Positions 15,654 to 23,787 of a stretch of 33,680 nucleotides of DNA are shown here, in pieces (the first letter of the stretch is position 1; every line of letters begins with the position of its first letter). The translations under genes were made by a program, and so were the position numbers. A model generated the notes under the pieces. It was not told the origin of the DNA and did not search any database. It saw only the letters and a program-made list of their open reading frames with translations. The stretch is from Nocardiopsis listeri NBRC 13360. Lineage in GTDB: Bacteria; Actinomycetota; Actinomycetes; Streptosporangiales; Streptosporangiaceae. Location: the NCBI RefSeq assembly GCF_001570765.1, contig NZ_BCSH01000082.1, positions 1 through 33,680 of the forward strand. The letters run 5' to 3'.

Positions 15654-15724
15654 CCCGCACGGTCCCCGCTCGGCCGTCGGATCCTTCCCCCACCGCACAT
15701 CACGAGTAGGAACGAGCAGCACCC

Positions 15725-16141
15725 GTGTCGCACCCCCGAACCAACCTCCGTGTTCTGTCCCTGGTCGCAGGCGCCCTGGTCCTGCCGTTGGCGCTGAGCG
15801 CCTGTTCGGGTGATCGGGCCGAGATCGACGCGGCCTGCGCCGACATCCAGGCCAATATCTCCGCGGTCGACATGGCCGCGTCCAGCATCGAGCAGGACAT
15901 CCTCGTCGACGGGGTGCCCTACCAAGACCAGCACGCCGACGAACTGGTCGCCCACCTGGACGACGTCGAACGTCTGGAGAAGGCCGCCCGTGGCGACCAA
16001 CGCGACGACGCGACCGAGCGGGCCGACGCCGTCGACGCCATTCTGGCGGAGCTGGACAACGGGGACGAGGCCGGACTGGCGGACGCCCTGGACTGGACCG
16101 CGGAGACGCACGACATGATCCTGCGGGCCTGCGGCTTCTAG
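15725..16141 (+). CDS. Small secreted lipoprotein of unknown function
   Basis: 138 residues. The signal peptide has a short basic start, a hydrophobic core (VLSLVAGALVLPLALSA) and a lipobox LSAC with Cys27, so the mature protein should be lipid-anchored on the outer face of the membrane. The mature part is acidic and helical (IDAACADIQANISAVDMAAS, later DDVERLEKAARGDQRDDATE), with two further cysteines (at about 35 and near the C-terminus, RACGF) that could form a disulfide. I do not recognise the family. The GTG start at 15725 has a weak AGGAACGAG before it. It follows the GRSGG-repeat gene by 71 bp with no terminator between, so co-transcription is possible. Confidence 0.8.
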   Translation: MSHPRTNLRVLSLVAGALVLPLALSACSGDRAEIDAACADIQANISAVDMAASSIEQDILVDGVPYQDQHADELVAHLDDVERLEKAARGDQRDDATERADAVDAILAELDNGDEAGLADALDWTAETHDMILRACGF

Positions 16142-16153
16142 GAGTGGAACAGA

Positions 16154-16186
16154 GCGGGGCGGGGACCATGCCGGTCCCCGCCCCGC
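16154..16186. terminator. Bidirectional terminator between lipoprotein and membrane-protein genes
   Basis: A 14-bp perfect stem (GCGGGGCGGGGACC at 16154-16167, its complement at 16173-16186) with a 5-nt loop ATGCC, between two convergent genes. Confidence 0.75.
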
Positions 16187-16214
16187 CCTCGCTCACCCGA
16201 TACCGCCCGGCCCT

Positions 16215-16577
16215 TCAGCGACGCAGGCCCGCCACCGCGACCAGGTAGAAGCCGATCAGCCCCAGCCACACCATGAGGATGGAGCCGGCACCACCGGCCA
16301 CCGCGGCGGCGATGGCCGTGATCGGGATGCTGATGCCCAGGCACACCAGGGCCAGGACCATCCGCACGGTGTTGGGGGCCACGCCCTTCCGGGTCTCTTG
16401 CGCGCCCACCTGGCGGGCGACATGGTGTGCGACGCGCTCCTCGATGGCGTCGTCGACCCGCTCCACCAGGGAAGCGGAGATCGCGTCGTCGTATTCGGGC
16501 CCCAGCTCGCGACTCGCGCGTAAGGCGGCGGCGATCTCGTCCTTGTTCCCCCGGGGATGGTTCGTCATGTTCGCCAT
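16215..16577 (-). CDS. Small two-helix membrane protein
   Basis: 120 residues. The soluble N-terminal part carries RASRELGPEYDDAISASLVE, then RVDDAIEERVAHHVARQVG. From memory this pattern recurs in uncharacterised actinobacterial membrane proteins. Two hydrophobic helices follow, at about 70-92 (TVRMVLALVCLGISIPITAI) and 96-117 (GSILMVWLGLIGFYLVAVAG). There is no signal peptide. The N-terminal helix may oligomerise, but no function is known. The ATG at 16577 is used. A second in-frame ATG three codons on (16568) is possible, and neither has a strong ribosome site. It is convergent with the lipoprotein gene. Confidence 0.75.
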   Translation of the reverse strand: MANMTNHPRGNKDEIAAALRASRELGPEYDDAISASLVERVDDAIEERVAHHVARQVGAQETRKGVAPNTVRMVLALVCLGISIPITAIAAAVAGGAGSILMVWLGLIGFYLVAVAGLRR

Positions 16578-16693
16578 CGTCCCACCGCGCGCGGGGCCGT
16601 GTTAAGACGAGAGGTCGATTCCAGGGGGATCTCGGGGTTCTCCCCGAGACCGAGACCATGATCGGCGCGCCGCGCAAGGCCCCACACACACGG

Positions 16694-16728
16694 ACGGGGC
16701 CGTCCTCCGAAACGGAGGACGGCCCCGT
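16694..16728 (-). terminator. Strong terminator after the sigma factor gene
   Basis: A 16-bp perfect stem (16694-16709 with 16713-16728) around a 3-nt loop, starting 14 bp past the sigma factor stop. Confidence 0.85.
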
Positions 16729-16742
16729 GTCCGTCGCGGTCC

Positions 16743-18137
16743 CTAGCTGGCGAAGTCCAACAGCTGCTGGGCCCGGCTCGGGTGGCGCAGCTTGGCCAGA
16801 GACTGCTTCTCCAGCTGCCGGATGCGCTCGCGGGTCAGTCCCAGGTGCTTGCCGATCTCGTCCAGCGTGCGCGGTCGTCCGTCCATCAGCCCGAACCGCA
16901 GCGACATGATGGTCGCCTCACGCGGCTCCAGGTCGGACAGGGCGTTGCGCAGCTGGTCGGCCATGAGCTGGCGGTCGACCACCTCGGAGGCCTCCGAGGC
17001 GTCCACGTCCTCGATCAGGTCACCGATGCGGGTCTCGCCGTCCTCACCGATGGTCGAGTCGAGGCTGATGGGCTGTCGGGTGACCCGCAGCAGTTCCTCG
17101 ATCTGGGTCGGGGTCTTGTCGAGCTCGTGCCCCAGTTCCTCGGGAGTGGGTTCGCGGCCCAGTGCCTGGTGCATGTCGCGCTCCAGCCGGCTCACCTTGC
17201 TGAGGAGCTCCAAGACGTGCACGGGCAGGCGGATGGTGCGCGCGGAGTCGGCGAACCCGCGCTGGATGGCCTGGCGAATCCACCACATGGCGTAGGTGGA
17301 GAACTTGAAGCCCTTGGTGTAGTCGAACTTCTCCACCGCGCGGATGAGGCCGAGGTTGCCCTCCTGGACCACGTCCAGCAGCGACATCCCCCGGTCACTG
17401 TACTTCTTGGCCACCGACACGACCAGACGCAGGTTGGCCTCGAGCATGTGGGACTTGGCCTTGCGGCCGTCCTCTGCCACCCACTCGAGTTCCTCGCGCT
17501 CGACGTCGGCCCTGGTGAAGGACTCGTCGATCTCGCCGTGCTGACCGAGCCGGTACTCGGCGTAGAGTCCGGCCTCGACACGCTTGGCCAGATCCACCTC
17601 CTGCTCGGCGGTGAGCAGCTGCCGCCGCCCGATCGCCTTCAGGTAGGTGTGGACCGAGTCGCCCATCGCGGGTGACTGGTCGTCGAGGTCGGCCTCACCG
17701 GTCTCCGGGTCGATGGAGGCCTGAGAGGTCTCGTTCTTCTTGGTGCGGCGCGTGGTGCGGGTCTTCCTTCGCGTGGAGGGACCCTTTCGCGCCGCGACCT
17801 TGGGTGCCTCGTCGGTGTCGGGCACCGTCGCGATGAGAGTGTTTTCCAGCACGTCGTCCTCGGCGTCAGGTTCGGCCACCTTCACGGACTCCTCGCCCCC
17901 GTCGGCGAGCCGGACCCCGTGGTCGGTGAGTTCACGCAGGATGGAGCGGCCGTCACTGGAGGTGACTCCGGCCGCGGAGAAAGCGGTACGTAGTTCGGAG
18001 AGGGACAGGTGTCCCTGAGCACGGCCCTGGGCGATCAGGTCGGTCAGGGCCGCGCCGGCCTCGGGGGCCGGTTTCGGAGCTGCGCCATCGGGGGCCTGGG
18101 CCGATTGGCCGGAGGCTGCTAGGGCGGTGCTCGTCAT
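16743..18137 (-). CDS. RpoD/HrdB-type sigma-70 factor with region 1.1
   Basis: RNA polymerase sigma subunit of the principal or closely related group, 464 residues. Region 1.1-like domain at about 30-77 (LTDLIAQGRAQGHLSLSELR). A basic linker at 116-135 (RKGPSTRRKTRTTRRTKK) resembles the Lys/Arg-rich spacer of actinobacterial HrdB/SigA. Region 1.2 to 2.4 runs 160-305 (VQEGNLGLIRAVEKFDYTKG, FSTYAMWWIRQAIQRGFADS), region 3 about 308-385, and region 4.2 helix-turn-helix at 424-447 (TLDEIGKHLGLTRERIRQLE). The C-terminus is AQQLLDFAS rather than the RDYLD ending of most principal sigmas, so it may be a group 2 paralogue. The ATG at 18137 has GGGAGGG about 12 bp upstream. The frame is open to 18215, but the extension is not protein-like. 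Confidence 0.93.
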   Translation of the reverse strand: MTSTALAASGQSAQAPDGAAPKPAPEAGAALTDLIAQGRAQGHLSLSELRTAFSAAGVTSSDGRSILRELTDHGVRLADGGEESVKVAEPDAEDDVLENTLIATVPDTDEAPKVAARKGPSTRRKTRTTRRTKKNETSQASIDPETGEADLDDQSPAMGDSVHTYLKAIGRRQLLTAEQEVDLAKRVEAGLYAEYRLGQHGEIDESFTRADVEREELEWVAEDGRKAKSHMLEANLRLVVSVAKKYSDRGMSLLDVVQEGNLGLIRAVEKFDYTKGFKFSTYAMWWIRQAIQRGFADSARTIRLPVHVLELLSKVSRLERDMHQALGREPTPEELGHELDKTPTQIEELLRVTRQPISLDSTIGEDGETRIGDLIEDVDASEASEVVDRQLMADQLRNALSDLEPREATIMSLRFGLMDGRPRTLDEIGKHLGLTRERIRQLEKQSLAKLRHPSRAQQLLDFAS

Positions 18138-18745
18138 CGGGGCACATCCCTCCCTTCCAAGACGTGTGGCACGTGGCGGAGGATCACCGCCGACTGGACG
18201 CGCCAATATGTCCAACGTGTCGGCGAGTCAAATGTTCCCTGTCTCGATTGGATATCGAGGATGGTGGCATAGATCACCGGTTCGTGAGTGGCGGTGGGCG
18301 GGCGGGTGCGGGTATTGAAGACGCCGCCATGTCGGCCTTCGGGGACCCCGATGCGGGACCCTCCCGACATGAGGGAGGCCGCGCGAACGCGTGTGGACGA
18401 GCCGATGGCTACCGCCAACTGCGGACCTCCTACGGAACGGGGGCCGAAGATCTCGGATACTCGGATAGACGCCGGAGAGCTTTGGGAAGTTCCCCACCTT
18501 TTCGGTTCCGATCGGGATCGAGCGTGGTCGAAAGGGCGGGAACACCGCGTGCACTCCCGGAACGACCCGGGTCGGCGGGTGATCGAGGTGCCGGGGACGG
18601 CGCCCGCCGCGGCCAGGGTCCCATGGGTTCGGGTACTACCGGTAACGCCGCTGAGCACGGGCCGAATTCCCGTAGGCTCTGGCGCGATGTCGACCGGGAC
18701 GGAAAACCTCGGTCGGGAGGACCCGGTCAGGTCGGGAGAACCCGG
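18138..18745. other. 608-bp gene-free region between sigma factor and menE
   Basis: No convincing gene is seen. Overlapping open frames on both strands here lack good ribosome sites and look like high-GC chance frames. The part nearest the sigma gene (to about 18240) is AT-richer and carries the promoter candidate. Further features are a direct repeat TCGGATAC/TCGGATAG near 18464-18479, a short palindrome GGGAAGTTCCC near 18484-18494, and the tandem duplication at the menE end. Confidence 0.6.
18214..18239 (-). promoter_or_regulatory. Candidate SigR/SigH-type promoter of the sigma factor gene
   Basis: On the minus strand GGGAAC (18239-18234) is followed, 17 bp after the last C, by GTTGG, with CGTT at 18217-18214. 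This resembles the GGAAY-N18-GTT promoters read by SigR/SigH/SigE-type ECF factors. TTGACT (18231-18226) overlaps the same stretch and could be a vegetative -35 with CATATT (18210-18205) as -10. The likely start is about 70 nt before the ATG. Confidence 0.4.
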
Positions 18746-18748
18746 TCA
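18711..18748. repeat. 19-bp tandem duplication covering the menE stop
   Basis: GGTCGGGAGGACCCGGTCA (18711-18729) is repeated with one mismatch at 18730-18748. The last three bases of the second unit are the menE stop codon on the minus strand, so the duplication created a second in-line TGA. Confidence 0.85.
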
Positions 18749-19993
18749 GGAGGTGGGGCGGCGCAACGCCACCAGGTCCGGTTTGCCGGAGGCGAGCATC
18801 GGTAGCTTCGCGCGCACGTCCAACTCCCGAGGCGCGGCGTAGGCCGGTAGCCGCTCGCGCACGTGGGAGCGCAGTTGGTCCAGCAGGGGAGGGTCTGCGG
18901 GGTCGACCGGGACCACGACCGCGCACACCCGTTCGCCCCATTCGGGGTCGGGGCGGCCCACCACCACCGACTCGGCGACCTTCGGGTACTCGCTCAGGAT
19001 GGTGTTGACCTGCCCGGGAACCACCTTGTGCCCGCCGGTGTTGATCACCTCGTCCACGCGGCCCAGCACCTGGAGTCGACCGTCGGGACCGAGCCGCCCC
19101 AGGTCGTTGGTGCGCAGTCGTCGTCCGGTGCCGTCGTCGGCCAGGACGCCTGGGTCCACCACCGTCTCCGGGGGCATGCGGTAGTCGGTCAACAGGATCG
19201 GACCACCCAGCAGGATGCGTCCGGGGGCGCCGTCCTCCTCCGCGTCGACGCGTACCCGGACCCCGTCCAAGGGGACACCGTCGTAGACGCACCCGCCGCA
19301 GGTCTCGCTCATGCCGTAGGTGGTGATCACGCGCCCTCCCGCGGTACGAGCGCGCTCCAACAGGTCGGGTTCGGCCGCCGCGCCGCCGAGCAGGATGGTG
19401 CCGAACAGCGACAGATCGACGCCTGCCGCGAGGAGCCGACGCAGTTGGGTGGGGACCAGGGAGACGTGGGGGCGCAGCCTCTCGGCCGCTTCGAGGACAC
19501 CGTCCACGTCGAAGGGGGCGTGTACGGCGCGGGTCCCGGTGACGTAGGCGCGCGTCATCACCTGCACCCCGGAGATGTGTCCGGCAGGCAACACGCACAG
19601 CCAGGTATCACCGGGGGCTGCGCCGATCCGGGCCACCGAGGCGCGGGCCGACGTCCACAGCGCGGTCGCGGACAGCTCCACCCCCTTGGGAGCGCCGGTG
19701 GAACCCGAGGTGGTGATGACCAGCGCCGCGTCCGGGCCCACCGCAACACCGTCGTCGAGGGGGAGGACCCCCTCCGGTGTGCGCAGCGACGAGGGGCGCA
19801 TGGAGGCGAGGAGTTCGGTGGCACGAGTGTCGGGGGTGCCGTCGGGGATGGGCAGCAGGGCCGGCCCCGTGCCGTCCAAGGCCTCGACGAGCATCGCCTC
19901 CAAACGCTCGGGGGACAGACCGCGTACGGCCTGGAGGGGACGTCCGTCCTGCGTGCGAGGGGACGGGGACCGATGTTCTTCGACTGCTGCCAC
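18746..19993 (-). CDS. menE: o-Succinylbenzoate-CoA ligase
   Basis: AMP-forming acyl-CoA synthetase that activates o-succinylbenzoate with CoA in menaquinone synthesis. It is 415 residues from the GTG at 19993. The nucleotide loop TSGSTGAPKG is at 95-104. The adenylate-binding YGMSETCGGCVYDG lies in the middle, with the hinge region NDLGRLGPDGRLQVLGRVDE and GGHKVVPGQVN. The catalytic lysine is probably K404 in LASGKPDLVAL. The start is uncertain: the frame is open far upstream, and the chosen GTG (VAAVEEHRSP) has only a weak GGGG before it. The length suits an actinobacterial MenE. It is divergent from menC, with a 186-bp shared promoter region, in a men gene cluster. Confidence 0.9.
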   Translation of the reverse strand: MAAVEEHRSPSPRTQDGRPLQAVRGLSPERLEAMLVEALDGTGPALLPIPDGTPDTRATELLASMRPSSLRTPEGVLPLDDGVAVGPDAALVITTSGSTGAPKGVELSATALWTSARASVARIGAAPGDTWLCVLPAGHISGVQVMTRAYVTGTRAVHAPFDVDGVLEAAERLRPHVSLVPTQLRRLLAAGVDLSLFGTILLGGAAAEPDLLERARTAGGRVITTYGMSETCGGCVYDGVPLDGVRVRVDAEEDGAPGRILLGGPILLTDYRMPPETVVDPGVLADDGTGRRLRTNDLGRLGPDGRLQVLGRVDEVINTGGHKVVPGQVNTILSEYPKVAESVVVGRPDPEWGERVCAVVVPVDPADPPLLDQLRSHVRERLPAYAAPRELDVRAKLPMLASGKPDLVALRRPTS

Positions 19994-20179
19994 GGTGCCC
20001 CAGAGTAGTCCGGGTGATGGGGCGGTCCGGCTCGTCGGAGCGTCGGAGTCGGGTCCGTGCCCGTCTTCCTCGGCCCGCCTGGCAGAATGCGAAAGGTCGA
20101 CCTGCGGACGCCGGGGCCTGCGGACCCTTCCGGCCCGGGTGTTCGCCAGGGATTTCCATGTGAGGGAGAAGTAATAGCG

Positions 20180-21196
20180 GTGAGCTGTGTGATCGATGGG
20201 GACGGGACGGCCGGCCAGGCGGCGGAGTCCGTTCGGGGGCGGGCCTTCGCGATCGGTCTGCGCAATCGTTTCCGCGGTATCACCGTGCGAGAGGGGCTGC
20301 TCGTGCACGGGCCCGCCGGATGGGGCGAGTTCTCGCCCTTCGCCGAGTACGGGCCGCGCGAGGCCTCCCGTTGGTGGGCGGCCTGCCGTGAGGCCTCCCA
20401 CCAGGGTTGGCCCGAACCCGTACGCGACCGGGTCCCGGTCAACGTCACCGTGCCCGCCGTGGACCCCGAACGCGCCGCGGCGATCGTGACCGCGGGAGGG
20501 TGCTCCACCGCCAAGGTGAAGGTCGCCGAGAAGGGCCAGGACCCGAGCGAGGACATCGCCCGGGTGGAGGCGGTGCGTTCGGCCATCGGCCCCTCCGGCC
20601 GGGTGCGGATCGATGCCAACGGCGCCTGGGGCGTGGACACCGCCGTGCGGATGGTCCGCGAACTGGACCGCTTCGACCTGGAGTACGTCGAACAGCCATG
20701 CGCCTCCCTGGAGGAACTGGGTGCGGTCCGCCGCAGGGTGGACGTGCCGGTGGCGGCCGACGAGTCCATCCGCCGTGCCGAGGACCCGCTTCGGGTGCGC
20801 GCCGCCGAGGCCGCCGACATCGTTGTGCTCAAGGTTCAACCCCTGGGCGGGGTACGGGCCGCGCTGCGGGTGGCCGAGGCCTGTGGCCTGCCGGTCGTGG
20901 TCTCCAGCGCCGTGGAGAGTTCGGTGGGGTTGGCAGCGGGCGTGGCCTTGGCCGCCGCCCTGCCCGAACTGCCCTACGCCTGCGGGCTGGCGACCATGCA
21001 GATGCTGACCGCCGACGTCACCACCGAACCCCTCCTGCCGGTCGACGGCTTTTTGCCGGTCCGGCCGGTCACGGTGGACGAGGAAGCGCTTTCCCGGGTA
21101 GAGGTCGACGCCTCGGCCTGGCGGGAACGTGCCCGGAACGCGGCCGAGGCGGAAACACCCCGAGAATCCGGAGAACGCGATTCGCCCCCGTTTTGA
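20180..21196 (+). CDS. menC: o-Succinylbenzoate synthase
   Basis: Enolase-superfamily enzyme that dehydrates SHCHC to o-succinylbenzoate, the step before MenE in menaquinone synthesis. It is 338 residues. The catalytic KxK motif is in CSTAKVKVAEKG (about 110-120). Metal ligands are in RIDANGAW (about 143-150, Asp), EYVEQPC (Glu) and VAADESIR (Asp/Glu). The second catalytic lysine is in IVVLKVQPLGG. The N-terminal capping part includes REGLLVHGPAGWGEFSPF. The start is taken as the GTG at 20180 with GAGGGAGAAG upstream. A GTG at 20189 is an alternative. It probably shares a transcript with menD, 220 bp downstream, unless menD has its own promoter. Confidence 0.93.
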   Translation: MSCVIDGDGTAGQAAESVRGRAFAIGLRNRFRGITVREGLLVHGPAGWGEFSPFAEYGPREASRWWAACREASHQGWPEPVRDRVPVNVTVPAVDPERAAAIVTAGGCSTAKVKVAEKGQDPSEDIARVEAVRSAIGPSGRVRIDANGAWGVDTAVRMVRELDRFDLEYVEQPCASLEELGAVRRRVDVPVAADESIRRAEDPLRVRAAEAADIVVLKVQPLGGVRAALRVAEACGLPVVVSSAVESSVGLAAGVALAAALPELPYACGLATMQMLTADVTTEPLLPVDGFLPVRPVTVDEEALSRVEVDASAWRERARNAAEAETPRESGERDSPPF

Positions 21197-21416
21197 CCTG
21201 TGCTTACCATCGACGCGCCGGGCGTGGCCGGCCGGATGGGCACGAGATCACAGCCGGGTTCGGTCGCAGGGAGCGCTCGAACGGGGTTCACTGGAAGCGG
21301 CCCCGGCGACGCACACGCGAGTGGGAGTGTGGCCGCCACGGTTACGGGACGCCGTGCGATGCGGTCCGACCACGCGGTGATACTGGGTCGACACCTCGAC
21401 GAACGAAAGACTTCGA

Positions 21417-23138
21417 ATGAATCCGTCTACCGCCTTGGCGCGGGTCCTCGTCGACGAACTGGCCCGCTGCGGACTGGCCGAGGCCGTCGTCGCGCCCGGG
21501 TCGCGCTCGACCCCTCTGGCGTTGGCGCTGGTCGCGCATCCAGGGATCCGTGTCCACGTGCGCGTGGACGAACGTTCCGCGTCCTTCCTCGCCTTGGGAC
21601 TGGCCCGGGCCTCCCGACGCCCGGTGGCGGTGGTGTGCACCTCCGGCACCGCGGCCGCCAACTTCCATCCGGCGGTGATGGAGGCCGACGAGAGCGGCGT
21701 GCCGCTGCTGGTGCTGACCGCAGATCGGCCCCCGGAACTGCGTGGCACCGGCGCCAACCAGACGGTGGACCAGATCGGTCTGTACGGCGGCGCGGTGCGC
21801 ATGTTCGCCGAGGTCGGAACCCCCGACCACGCGCCGGGCATGGTCGCATACTGGCGTTCGCTGAGCGGTCGGGCCTGGGCCGCGGCCCAGGGCGGACGTC
21901 CTGGACCCGTGCACCTCAACGTGGCTTTCCGCGACCCCCTCACCCCCGATCAGCCCACCGGTGGCGGCCCTGAGTGGACCGAGCCCTTGGACGGACGCGC
22001 CGACGGTCGCCCCTGGATCTCACGGCCCGGCCCGCGTACCGAACCCGCGCCCTACGTACTGCCCGACGTCGAACGCGGCGTCATCGTCTGCGGCGATGGC
22101 GACTACGACCCGGTGCCGTTCCTGGCGCTGTCGGAATCGACCGGATGGCCGCTGCTGGCCGAACCCACCTCCAACGCCCGCCGCTCGGGCGCGGTCTCCA
22201 CCTACCGGCAACTGCTGGCCGTGCCGGGTTTCGCCCACGCCCACACCCCCGAACTCGTGGTGAGCGTGGGAAAACCCAACCTTTCCCGGCAGATCCTCGG
22301 CTACCTGCGCCGCGCGGAACGGCACGTGGTGGTCACCGCCGCCACGGTCGGTGACCCCGCGGCGAGCGTGCTCAACGACTTCTCCGACCCCGCACGTACC
22401 GCCACCGACGTGGTCGCCGCGATCGCCCCGCCCAACGGACCGAACCGGGACGAGTCGGCGCGCACCGACTGGTCGCGTTCCTGGGAACGCGCCGAGGCCG
22501 CCGCCCGCGTGGCCGTCGACGGGGTGCTGGACGCAGAGGAGACCTTGACCGAGCCGCGTCTGGCCCGTGACCTCGCCTCGCAGATGAGCGCGGGTTCACT
22601 GCTGTTCGCCGGCTCCAGCATGCCCATCCGCGACCTGGACGCCACCATGCACCCCCGTTGCGGGGTGCGTCTGGTGGGCAACCGGGGCGTGAGCGGCATC
22701 GATGGGACGGTGTCCACGGCCATCGGTGCCGCGCTGGCCCATCAGAGCGAGGGGGAGGGGCAAACCTACGCCCTGCTCGGCGACCTGGCGCTGCTGCACG
22801 ACCAGAACGGTTTGATCATCGGCCCCGGCGAGCCACGACCGGACCTGGCGATCGTGGTGGTCAACAACGATGGCGGCGGAATCTTCTCCGGTCTCGAACA
22901 GGCCGGCCATCCGGACTTCGAGAGAGTGTTCGGCACCCCGCACGGGGTGTCCATGGAGAGGGTGGCCGCCCTGTCGGACCTGCCCTACACCCGGGTGGAG
23001 TGGGCCACCGACCTGCCCAAGGCCCTCTTGGGCGAGAGCCTGCGGATCATCGAGGTGTGCACCGAACGCGCTGGTAGCGCGGCACTGCGCCGTCGGCTGC
23101 AGGACGCCGTCGACACCGCTGTGGCCGGGACGTTCTGA
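21417..23138 (+). CDS. menD: SEPHCHC synthase (2-oxoglutarate decarboxylase MenD)
   Basis: Thiamine-diphosphate enzyme adding a succinyl semialdehyde unit from 2-oxoglutarate to isochorismate, the first committed step of menaquinone synthesis. It is 573 residues, the usual size. Seen in order: VVAPGSRSTPLALAL (25-39); VDERSASFLALGLA, where Glu52 should activate the cofactor; CTSGTAAANFHPAVMEA; TADRPPELRGTGANQTVDQ; and the C-terminal cofactor site LLGDLALLHD (from about 453) with VVNNDGGGIFSGLEQ (about 481-495). The ATG at 21417 has a weak GAAAG site. The 220 bp upstream hold no clear promoter that I can defend. A long perfect hairpin follows the stop. Confidence 0.96.
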   Translation: MNPSTALARVLVDELARCGLAEAVVAPGSRSTPLALALVAHPGIRVHVRVDERSASFLALGLARASRRPVAVVCTSGTAAANFHPAVMEADESGVPLLVLTADRPPELRGTGANQTVDQIGLYGGAVRMFAEVGTPDHAPGMVAYWRSLSGRAWAAAQGGRPGPVHLNVAFRDPLTPDQPTGGGPEWTEPLDGRADGRPWISRPGPRTEPAPYVLPDVERGVIVCGDGDYDPVPFLALSESTGWPLLAEPTSNARRSGAVSTYRQLLAVPGFAHAHTPELVVSVGKPNLSRQILGYLRRAERHVVVTAATVGDPAASVLNDFSDPARTATDVVAAIAPPNGPNRDESARTDWSRSWERAEAAARVAVDGVLDAEETLTEPRLARDLASQMSAGSLLFAGSSMPIRDLDATMHPRCGVRLVGNRGVSGIDGTVSTAIGAALAHQSEGEGQTYALLGDLALLHDQNGLIIGPGEPRPDLAIVVVNNDGGGIFSGLEQAGHPDFERVFGTPHGVSMERVAALSDLPYTRVEWATDLPKALLGESLRIIEVCTERAGSAALRRRLQDAVDTAVAGTF

Positions 23139-23152
23139 CTCGGGTCGGCGCG

Positions 23153-23201
23153 ACGTGACGAAGGGGAGACATCGGAGGTCGATGTCTCCCCTTCGTCACG
23201 T
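23153..23201. terminator. 22-bp perfect hairpin between menD and the uma2 pseudogene
   Basis: Arms at 23153-23174 and 23180-23201 are fully complementary over 22 bp with a 5-nt loop (GAGGT). The structure starts 14 bp after the menD stop and ends 3 bp before the convergent gene's stop, so it would work in both directions. It is far longer than the other terminators here. Confidence 0.85.
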
Positions 23202-23204
23202 GGA

Positions 23205-23787
23205 TCAACGGTGCAGGATGTCCGTCAGGTCGAACTCCAGTTTCACCGGAACGGAGGTCTTGAGGGTTCCCCGGTGGATGGTGGGCCTGCCGTAGTCACC
23301 GGAGGGAGAAGCCGGGTCCTTCTCGTACTCGTAGAGCACGGCGTCGTTCCCGTCCTGTTCGATCCGCCAGAAGAATCGGACACCGGCACGGGCGTAGAGC
23401 TGGGGTTTGCGCTCCCGGTCCCTGATCTCCGATTCGGGAGAGACCACCTCCACCGCCAGTTCGACGACCTCCGGCGGAAACCACGTTTGGTCCAGCTCCC
23501 GGAAAGCGCTTGCTTGGGCCGGCATCAGGTCCGGCTCCGGCCGTTGCCGTTCGGCGAGCTTGACGGAAAACTCTCTCGCCACGCGAAGGCCCTGGGGGAC
23601 ATGTTGATCGAGCTCACGCTCCAACAGCCTGAGAATGAGCATGGGGAAGAGTTTTTGAGGGCTTGCCAGCACCAGGTTTCCGTCGATGAGTTCGGTGTGC
23701 GGCGGAAGATCCGGGATGCGATCGAGGTCCTCGGCGGTGAAACCATCCTGCGGTGGTCGGATCGTTCTCGTTGCTCACGGTAGCCAT
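23205..23787 (-). pseudogene. Uma2-family (DUF820) nuclease-like gene, frameshifted near the 5' end
   Basis: Uma2 proteins have a PD-(D/E)XK nuclease-like fold and occur in many copies in actinobacteria. Their role is not well established. The downstream frame encodes the family core: PEPDLMPAQ, then VELAVEVVSPESEIRDRERK, QLYARAGVRFFWRIE, with the expected Asp, Glu and Lys. Upstream, the same frame encodes TAEDLDRIPDLPPHTELIDG but runs into a TGA without a usable start. The start ATG at 23787 (MATVSNENDPTTAGWF, with a GAGG site) is in another frame. The two join if one T is removed from the TTT at 23742-23740, giving GWFTAEDLDRIPDLPP and about 193 residues. So a 1-base insertion seems to break the gene. 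It could be a sequencing error. A truncated product from the GTG at 23672 is possible. Confidence 0.75.

Noticed and set aside
18164..18842. Open frames of about 180-215 codons in the sigma factor/menE gap (both strands).
   Set aside because: They overlap each other, are Arg/Gly/Pro-rich, lack good ribosome sites and run through the sigma promoter or the menE 3' end.
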